Assembly: GCA_001798455.1 (NCBI GenBank)
Contig: MGSI01000131.1
Span: 1,065-28,196 of the forward strand
DNA from: Deltaproteobacteria bacterium RIFCSPLOWO2_02_FULL_57_26
GTDB lineage: Bacteria > Desulfobacterota > Binatia > UBA9968
Direction: 5' to 3'
DNA: 27,132 bases
Made by a program: the position numbers and the translations under genes. The notes beneath the pieces are model-generated. The model did no database searches and was not told where the DNA came from. It saw nothing but the letters and a program-made list of their open reading frames with translations. This document shows positions 23,301 to 27,132 of the stretch, piece after piece. The stretch's first letter is position 1. Each line of letters opens with the position of its first letter.

Positions 23301-23928
23301 CATTGGTCGCTACTACCGGAACGGAGAGCTCTTTGCCGAGCTCGATGATCATCGGGTTGACCTTTTCCTGTTGCGGGAGCTTATTATCCTGGATTTCCAG
23401 GTAGTAGCGATCTGCAAAAATGGCTGCGTAGCTCTCGGCGGCGCCCTTCGCCTTTTCCACCTGGCCCGCCGATAAAGCGGACGCCACCTCCCCTTGCAGA
23501 CAGGCGCTTAGGGCGATCAACCCTCTATTGTATTCCTTGAGCAGCTCCTTATCGACCCGGGGCTTGTAGTAAAAGCCCTCCATGTAGCCTGCGGTCACGA
23601 GCTTGCAGAGATTGCGGTAGCCCTCCAGGTTCATCGCCAGGAGAATGAGGTGGTGGTTGTACTCTTTGTTGCCTTTATCCACCCCCTTGCGCTCGAAGCG
23701 GCTGGCCGGCGCCACATAGATCTCGCAGCCGATGATGGGTTTGATGCCGTGGCGCACGGCCTCCGTGTAGAACGCGATGGCGCCGAACAAATTGCCATGG
23801 TCGGTCATCGCGAGCGCGGGCTGCTTGAGCTGCTTCACCCGCTCGAGCAGCGGTTCGACCTTATTGGCGCCATCCAGAAGGCTGTACTGCGTGTGGCAGT
23901 GAAGGTGGACGAAACGGGAATGCTCCAT
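20389..23928 (-). CDS. dnaE: DNA polymerase III alpha subunit
   Basis: 1179 residues, normal for DnaE1. The PHP domain opens the protein (HLHCHTQYSLLDG, then MTDHGNLFGAI). The catalytic palm carries MPDIDVDFC with D412 and D414, and the third acidic residue D568 in KFDFLGL. Finger and tau-binding segments such as GRGSAAGSLVAYAL and RYGFNKSHSAAYA are present. Helix-hairpin-helix and the OB fold (GGVVTALKLRNTKKG, about 1005-1085) follow. It is the replicative polymerase. ATG 23928 has no obvious ribosome site. The 120-nt spacer to the PIN toxin gene would have to hold its promoter, but I cannot identify a convincing one. Confidence 0.97.
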   Translation of the reverse strand: MEHSRFVHLHCHTQYSLLDGANKVEPLLERVKQLKQPALAMTDHGNLFGAIAFYTEAVRHGIKPIIGCEIYVAPASRFERKGVDKGNKEYNHHLILLAMNLEGYRNLCKLVTAGYMEGFYYKPRVDKELLKEYNRGLIALSACLQGEVASALSAGQVEKAKGAAESYAAIFADRYYLEIQDNKLPQQEKVNPMIIELGKELSVPVVATNDCHYGQRDDAEAHDVLLCVQTGKTVQDENRLKMETDELFVKSAEQMKKGFDYSPEAVERTIEIAERCNLELEFGRYHFPPFQPPKAMTLDDYLDELARQGLEERLEPLKTAHPEEHQERLKLYEKRLNYELGVIKGMQFSGYFLIVADFINYAKDHGIPVGPGRGSAAGSLVAYALKITDLDPIRHVLLFERFLNPERRSMPDIDVDFCIRGRDQVIRYVKEKYGADKVAQIATFGTLKAKAAIRDVGRALGFSFAETDAIAKLVPAPKQGFDYPLADALKMEPRLQELMKSDPRVQNLINHALRLEGLTRHTSTHAAGVVLSNLPLVDYLPLYLDKDGGIVTQFDMESVEKIGLIKFDFLGLKTLTLIHDCLKLIRASRVAEIDINNLPLDDKKIYRLLCSGNTTGIFQLESTGIREMTVKIRPNCFEDLVAILALFRPGPLDSGMTEEYIKRKHGKEKIRYLHPLLEPILRDTYGVIVYQEQVMQIAQQLGQYSMGEADILRRAMGKKDSEEMASQRERFIEGARKNKIEPKKAAEIFDQMETFARYGFNKSHSAAYAMISYQTAYLKAHYPVEFMAALLSSEMGDTDKVIKNLAECRERGIEVLPPDINESRADFTVVGDKIRFGLAAVKNVGEKAVEVILESREREGNFKSLFDFCRRVDLGSVNRRVVESLVKCGAFDSTGVSRVRMMAALDDAMKVGQSYQKGRQSNQIDIFDTLGTGNGKEKNDGSYPPAEEWSAQQLLAFEKESLGFYITGHPLDKYESALKKWTTGAIVNIREKPAGGEVKVGGVVTALKLRNTKKGERYASFQLEDRTGFVEVLVWPDLYRRCMETLVVDDPILVQGRLEVGEERVQIIASEVTPLAQVSREPRKARGTEMASRAEESNGQEVHVYLRGPEVTSEELRQLHDALVEHPGPCPVYLHLLLPEQAETVIELPIHLRVASGRALSEAVERLFGDRVTFASLDS

Positions 23929-24048
23929 TTGAATAAAATTACGCTAGCACAAATCGCAATCCGCCACAATTATTTTTGTGCCTTTGTTTCTTTTCTATCC
24001 GACCTTTTCTCTCTGACCATCGCCACCGTTTCCCTCAAGTCAGTCAAT

Positions 24049-24507
24049 TTAAGATCTCTTTTCTAAAAACTCCCTGGGGGTCAACGAAGGGATTGAAAGA
24101 CGATCAGTAAAGTGCTGGGCATTCCATGAAACAAAGCTCGCAGCGCCGGAGACACACTTTTCCATGGCAGCGATAATTAAGGCATCACCAAAACTCACCT
24201 TCCTTGCGATGATCTCGAAAAGATCGCCGACCTTGAGGGCCGGAAGAAGACTTTCGAAATCGAGGTGCGGAAGCACGTCAACCTGGTAGTGCTTGGCGAA
24301 GTGAAAAAAGAGTTCTTGAAGCTGCTTTTGGTTGAGATTGAAAGAGAGCACCCCACAGATTTCAAGCAAGTTGAATATGGTGGTAGCCCCGGATCGATCT
24401 TGAGCTACATGGTTCAAAAAAGCGCGGTTAGTGGCAAAGTTCTTGTCCCTCTTATACCGGAGGTCAATGATAAAAACCGAGGTGTCTATGATGGTTAGGC
24501 CCGCCAC
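24049..24507 (-). CDS. PIN-domain ribonuclease toxin (VapC-like)
   Basis: 152 residues with the PIN acidic set: D8 in TIIDTSVFI, E49 in NLLEICGVL, D108 in SFGDALIIAA, and the C-terminal VSWNAQHF where Asn/His replace the fourth acidic residue, as in several VapC groups. PIN toxins cut RNA, often tRNA or rRNA, when the antitoxin is lost. The start is GTG 24507, 13 nt inside the end of the preceding Phd-type gene, so the pair is translationally coupled. Antitoxin first, toxin second is the standard order. Intact frame and active-site residues suggest it is functional; the RNA target cannot be inferred. Confidence 0.85.
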   Translation of the reverse strand: MAGLTIIDTSVFIIDLRYKRDKNFATNRAFLNHVAQDRSGATTIFNLLEICGVLSFNLNQKQLQELFFHFAKHYQVDVLPHLDFESLLPALKVGDLFEIIARKVSFGDALIIAAMEKCVSGAASFVSWNAQHFTDRLSIPSLTPREFLEKRS

Positions 24508-24755
24508 CGTGTCCGCCGTATGGCTTCTTCCCAGGTCCTATAACGAGGCCTTGAGGTTTTCAGCGCCTTTTCGATATCTTCCCACGCCTCTTCATATTCG
24601 CGGAGCCCAAGGGGCTTAAGCTCCTCTGCTTTGACGGGACTCAATACGGCCCAAGGCTTGCCACGCTTCATGATAAGTACCTTCTCCCCCTCCCCCACCT
24701 TCCGCAGCACCTCCCCGGTCTTATTTTTAAGCTCTTTTGCGCTGATTGATCGCAT
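24495..24755 (-). CDS. Phd/YefM-family antitoxin
   Basis: 86 residues. The N-terminal half MRSISAKELKNKTGEVLRKV, then GEGEKVLIMKRGKPWAVLSPV, is the Phd/YefM DNA-binding dimer fold. The charged C-terminal tail (about 50-86, ending RYRTWEEAIRRTRWRA) would wrap and block the PIN toxin encoded next. Antitoxins of this type repress their own promoter together with the toxin. The promoter just upstream carries palindromic AAGTAG-type boxes that fit this. ATG 24755 is preceded by a site that is itself palindromic; no classical Shine-Dalgarno is visible. Confidence 0.87.
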   Translation of the reverse strand: MRSISAKELKNKTGEVLRKVGEGEKVLIMKRGKPWAVLSPVKAEELKPLGLREYEEAWEDIEKALKTSRPRYRTWEEAIRRTRWRA

Positions 24756-24757
24756 AG

Positions 24758-24789
24758 AAGTACCTACTTGAGAATCAAAATAGCTACTT
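24758..24789 (-). promoter_or_regulatory. Candidate antitoxin operators (two near-palindromes)
   Basis: AAGTAGGTACTT (24758-24769) is a palindrome around a central GG and covers the leader just before the start codon. AAGTAGCTATTT (24778-24789) is a near-palindrome of the same family and covers the -10. A third related TAGCTA sits at the -35 (about 24806-24811). Their position fits autorepression by a Phd-type antitoxin (inference). Confidence 0.5.
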
Positions 24790-24805
24790 TAGGGTCGCCT
24801 GTCAA
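24777..24805 (-). promoter_or_regulatory. Predicted promoter of the antitoxin-toxin pair
   Basis: Perfect -35 TTGACA (24800-24805), a 17-nt spacer and -10 TATTTT (24777-24782, four of six) on the minus strand. The transcript would start near 24770, leaving a leader of about 15 nt. Confidence 0.6.
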
Positions 24806-25053
24806 TAGCTAGTAGGACCGACAGTCTTTTGATGCCGCTGCCATTGATGATGGACTGCAGCACGTCCGTTTGCAGCAGGCTATCGCGCAGAGGTTCCACC
24901 TCCGCTTTACGCGTAAGCGATAGCGGCCAAGAAGGAGCAAGCCGTTGATCTTCGCGAGGTCAGTAGTGGGCATGATTGGAAGGAGAATACGGCAGGCGGC
25001 CCTAAACAGATATTCCCAGGTCTAGGTCAAAAACGCATGCCTGGCGCCACCCC
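24806..25053. other. Non-coding stretch, probably decayed sequence
   Basis: Part of the roughly 525-nt region without an intact gene between the antitoxin and the SPOR protein. All frames are broken within short distances. On the minus strand a frame without ATG between stops at about 24962 and 24789 reads protein-like (KAEVEPLRDSLLQTDVL, then QSIINGSGIKRLSVL), but I do not recognise it. No tRNA, repeat array or insertion-sequence end is seen. Confidence 0.4.
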
Positions 25054-25293
25054 CATGAGCTCCTCTCCCGCTTCCTGCCATCGGCGGCCGACCAAGAGGC
25101 CGAGGAGGCGGCGCGGATGGAGAACGAAGGCCAGGCGGAGGAGGCTAAGGCCCTCTATCGGAAAATCCTGGCGAGCGATCCTACCCATGCAAAGGCCCTG
25201 CTGGCTTTAGGCCGAATCTTGATGGAGGCCGGGGATACGGAGCAATCTCTCGGCCGTGAGGCAACAGTGCAGGGAAAAACGTTATATGGTTAA
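25054..25293 (+). pseudogene. Fragment of a TPR protein, resembling the C-terminal part of a CnoX/YbbN-type thioredoxin
   Basis: On the plus strand the frame reads HELLSRFLPSAADQEAEEA, then a single TPR-like unit EEAKALYRKILASDPTHAKA followed by LLALGRILMEAGDTEQSL. It then runs into unrelated residues and stops at TAA 25291-25293. The LPS-AAD-EAEEA join before the TPR resembles the linker of CnoX/YbbN co-chaperones, but no thioredoxin domain precedes it, and an in-frame TAA lies about 50 nt upstream. The only internal ATG is at 25117. It overlaps the end of the minus-strand SPOR gene by 12 nt. I take it as a truncated remnant; family assignment is tentative. Confidence 0.45.
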
Positions 25294-25929
25294 CACGAAG
25301 GCCGTCGTGTAGGCTTCTTTGTCTTTCAGTTTGAGAAGCAGTTTTTCCGCCGCCGCCCGTGTTCTAAAGCGCCCTACGTTAGTGCGGTACAACGTGACCG
25401 CGTTGACGTCGGCGCTGGTCACATAGGCCTCCCAGCCTCTGGTTTTTAGAACCTTCGCAAGCTTAACGGCAGCCTGCTCACTCTTTAAGGCGGCGACCTG
25501 AACAGTCCATAGGCCTGCTGCCTTTTGAGTGTCTGTTCTTTCGGCTTTTGGTTGATCCTGCGCCGGCGGCTCTTGGCCTGTCGATGCCGGTTCCGCTTCG
25601 GACCTGAGAGCAGTTGAGAAATCCTCGTCGCGGCCCTTATCCCTTTTTCCCAGCCATTGGGCGGTTAGAACGGCAAGAACGAGAATGGCCGCCGCTGCTC
25701 CGGCGATGGCTAGCCGATGCCGGTTAGGCACCGTTTGATTCCGGGACAGTTCGGCAACCTTAACCAGGCCCGCAAAATTCACCCGGCCGGCGACCCAAAC
25801 CGCCCCATAGATAAGCCAGCCGACCAGGCTGGTTCGAAAAGCTAAAACCAGATCGCTGTATGCGACGAACGAAACAGCCGTCCATGCCAGGGCTGCTGCG
25901 CAACAAACGATGCTTACCCACCGCATCAT
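25282..25929 (-). CDS. Small membrane protein with C-terminal SPOR domain
   Basis: 215 residues. The hydrophobic N-terminal half holds three likely spans (about 4-24, 30-48 and 73-94). A charged Glu/Lys/Pro/Gln linker follows, then a SPOR domain (about 141-213: LWTVQVAALKSEQAAVKLA, then YRTNVGRFRTRAAAEKLLL). SPOR domains bind glycan strands stripped of peptides, usually at the septum. The multi-span N-terminus differs from the usual single-span SPOR proteins (DamX, FtsN). I do not recognise the N-terminal part. It follows the RNase D-like gene after 31 nt and probably shares its transcript. MMRW offers two adjacent ATG codons; the first is used here. Confidence 0.82.
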   Translation of the reverse strand: MMRWVSIVCCAAALAWTAVSFVAYSDLVLAFRTSLVGWLIYGAVWVAGRVNFAGLVKVAELSRNQTVPNRHRLAIAGAAAAILVLAVLTAQWLGKRDKGRDEDFSTALRSEAEPASTGQEPPAQDQPKAERTDTQKAAGLWTVQVAALKSEQAAVKLAKVLKTRGWEAYVTSADVNAVTLYRTNVGRFRTRAAAEKLLLKLKDKEAYTTAFVLTI

Positions 25930-25960
25930 GAGCTAATTGTCTAACGGCAGGGCGGCTCTG

Positions 25961-27127
25961 TCAACGCATCAGGGTTTTCTCGACCGCGCCTTTCACCAGT
26001 TCGGCCTGCCAGCGCAACAGGCCTCCGCTTTCCATAATCTCCTCGAGGCTCCGAGGCCGGCTCCGGGCAATGGCCTCGAGCGCGGCTCTGGGCGCCAGAG
26101 TCGATGGGGCGATCTCCAGCTCCTTGGCGATTCGCACGCATTCGCCGCGCAGCGCGTCGATCTGCTCCTTGCAGTCGGTGCGTGGAGCGTCGCCGCGGTC
26201 GAATGTTCTAAGTTCCGGCCATTGCGCCTGGGCCATTCCGGCCGCCCGCGCAATCGCCTCCTCGAGCGTGCTCAGCCGCGAGCCGACGATGTTTCGCGGC
26301 AATTTGGGTCCTTGGTGCAGGGGCACGCTGGGGTGGGACTCCGCCCATTGGAGGAGGTCCAGGATTTGCTGATTCCCAAAGACCTTGAAGGGCGGCAGGT
26401 TGGCGCGCCGGGCGTGCATGTCGCGCCAGCGCCAGAGTTCTTGCAGATAGGCCAGTTGGCGGCGGGTCAGCCGCCCGGCCCCCTTGATGCGCCAGGCTTC
26501 CTCGGGGTCGCGCGGATTATCACGTCCGGTCGACTCCACCATCGCCCGGCAACTTTCCCTGTGCCAATCGATCCTCTCCCGCTCGCTCAGCTCGCCACGC
26601 ATGCGCTCGGCGAGCGGCTCGAGAAAACGCGTGTCGTTGACCGCGTAGCGCAGTTGCTCTTCGCTAAGCGGCCGGCGCGACCAGTCCGATTTCTGCCCTC
26701 CTTTTCCAATCGTGATATCAAAGAATCGCTCGATGAGGGCGGCCAGCCCGATCTGTTCGATCCCGAGCAACTGCGCCGCTATCATGGTGTCGAAAACTTC
26801 ACGGCGCGGTCTGAAGGCCATCGAGGCTCGCATCATGCGCAGATCGTAATCGCCGCCGTGCAGAATCAACGGCTTCTCGGCCAGAGCTTCCAAGAATCCG
26901 GTCAGGTCCAATTCGGAAAGAGGGTCGACAAGGTAGTGCTCGCCTCCAAGCGAAAGCTGGACCAGACAGACCTTTTCGAAATAGTTGTGCAGACTGTCGG
27001 CCTCGGTGTCCACCGCGACCCTTTCGGCCGCGCCGATGCGCTGGACCAACGTTTCCATCGCGGCGGCTTCCCGGACGTAAATGTACCCCTCGGACTCCGG
27101 CGTATTCAACGATTCGATTTCCTCCAT
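25961..27127 (-). CDS. rnd: Ribonuclease D-like 3'-5' exonuclease
   Basis: 388 residues. The DEDDy exonuclease motifs are complete: Exo I VAVDTEADS (D40, E42), Exo II in LILHGGDYDLRMM (D95) and Exo III YAVNDTRFL (Y161, D165). An HRDC domain follows (about 212-290, beginning AWRIKGAGRLTRRQL) and a second helical C-terminal domain completes the RNase D plan. The enzyme trims 3' ends of tRNA precursors and other small RNAs. ATG 27127 is only 5 nt from the window edge and the frame remains open there, so a longer N-terminus cannot be excluded; the present start already gives a full catalytic domain. Confidence 0.9.
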   Translation of the reverse strand: MEEIESLNTPESEGYIYVREAAAMETLVQRIGAAERVAVDTEADSLHNYFEKVCLVQLSLGGEHYLVDPLSELDLTGFLEALAEKPLILHGGDYDLRMMRASMAFRPRREVFDTMIAAQLLGIEQIGLAALIERFFDITIGKGGQKSDWSRRPLSEEQLRYAVNDTRFLEPLAERMRGELSERERIDWHRESCRAMVESTGRDNPRDPEEAWRIKGAGRLTRRQLAYLQELWRWRDMHARRANLPPFKVFGNQQILDLLQWAESHPSVPLHQGPKLPRNIVGSRLSTLEEAIARAAGMAQAQWPELRTFDRGDAPRTDCKEQIDALRGECVRIAKELEIAPSTLAPRAALEAIARSRPRSLEEIMESGGLLRWQAELVKGAVEKTLMR

Positions 27128-27132
27128 CCGTC

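Overview
The window reads as one stretch of chromosome from a moderately GC-rich Gram-negative bacterium. Evidence for this: an MSHA-type (type IVa-like) pilus assembly operon with an outer-membrane secretin, IHF alpha, a sigma-54 activator and two SPOR-domain proteins. The order tRNA-Val, thrS, infC, rpmI, rplT, pheS, pheT, ihfA, merR is the kind seen in Desulfobacterota (former Deltaproteobacteria) and relatives. A related lineage such as NC10 cannot be excluded from sequence reading alone. Almost every gene is on the minus strand, so transcription runs from right to left.

Right end (about 24.0-27.1 kb): an RNase D-like exonuclease (possibly cut by the window edge), a small membrane protein with a C-terminal SPOR domain, a 0.5 kb non-coding stretch with a degraded TPR/thioredoxin-like fragment on the plus strand, and a Phd-type antitoxin / PIN-domain toxin pair with a readable promoter and palindromic operator candidates.

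Centre right (18.3-23.9 kb): dnaE, hflX and pgsA, closely packed (hflX starts with TTG overlapping the dnaE stop), then a tRNA-Val(GAC) lying 12 nt in front of thrS.

Centre (11.2-18.3 kb): the translation operon thrS-infC-rpmI-rplT-pheS-pheT-ihfA-merR. infC appears to start at AUA behind a perfect Shine-Dalgarno. pheT lacks the N-terminal tRNA-binding (EMAP-II/OB) domain. The two spacers around rpmI each hold an inverted repeat built of 7-nt units in perfect register.

Left (1-11.2 kb): a membrane-anchored sigma-54 activator (plus strand) is divergent from mshE-mshG-mshI-mshJ-mshK-mshL-mshM-mshN (minus strand), which runs off the left edge in mshN. MshE is the assembly ATPase, MshG the platform protein, MshI a fused PilM-PilN-like protein, MshJ and MshK the PilO- and PilP-like alignment proteins, MshL the secretin, MshM an AAA ATPase with a SPOR tail, and MshN a TPR protein. 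The two divergent promoters appear to share one -10 octamer. No pilin genes are in the window.

I see no phage, insertion sequence, CRISPR array or biosynthetic cluster. The most unusual items are the heptad-phased inverted repeats, the truncated PheT, the AUA start of infC, the domain fusions and an internal duplication in the pilus operon.
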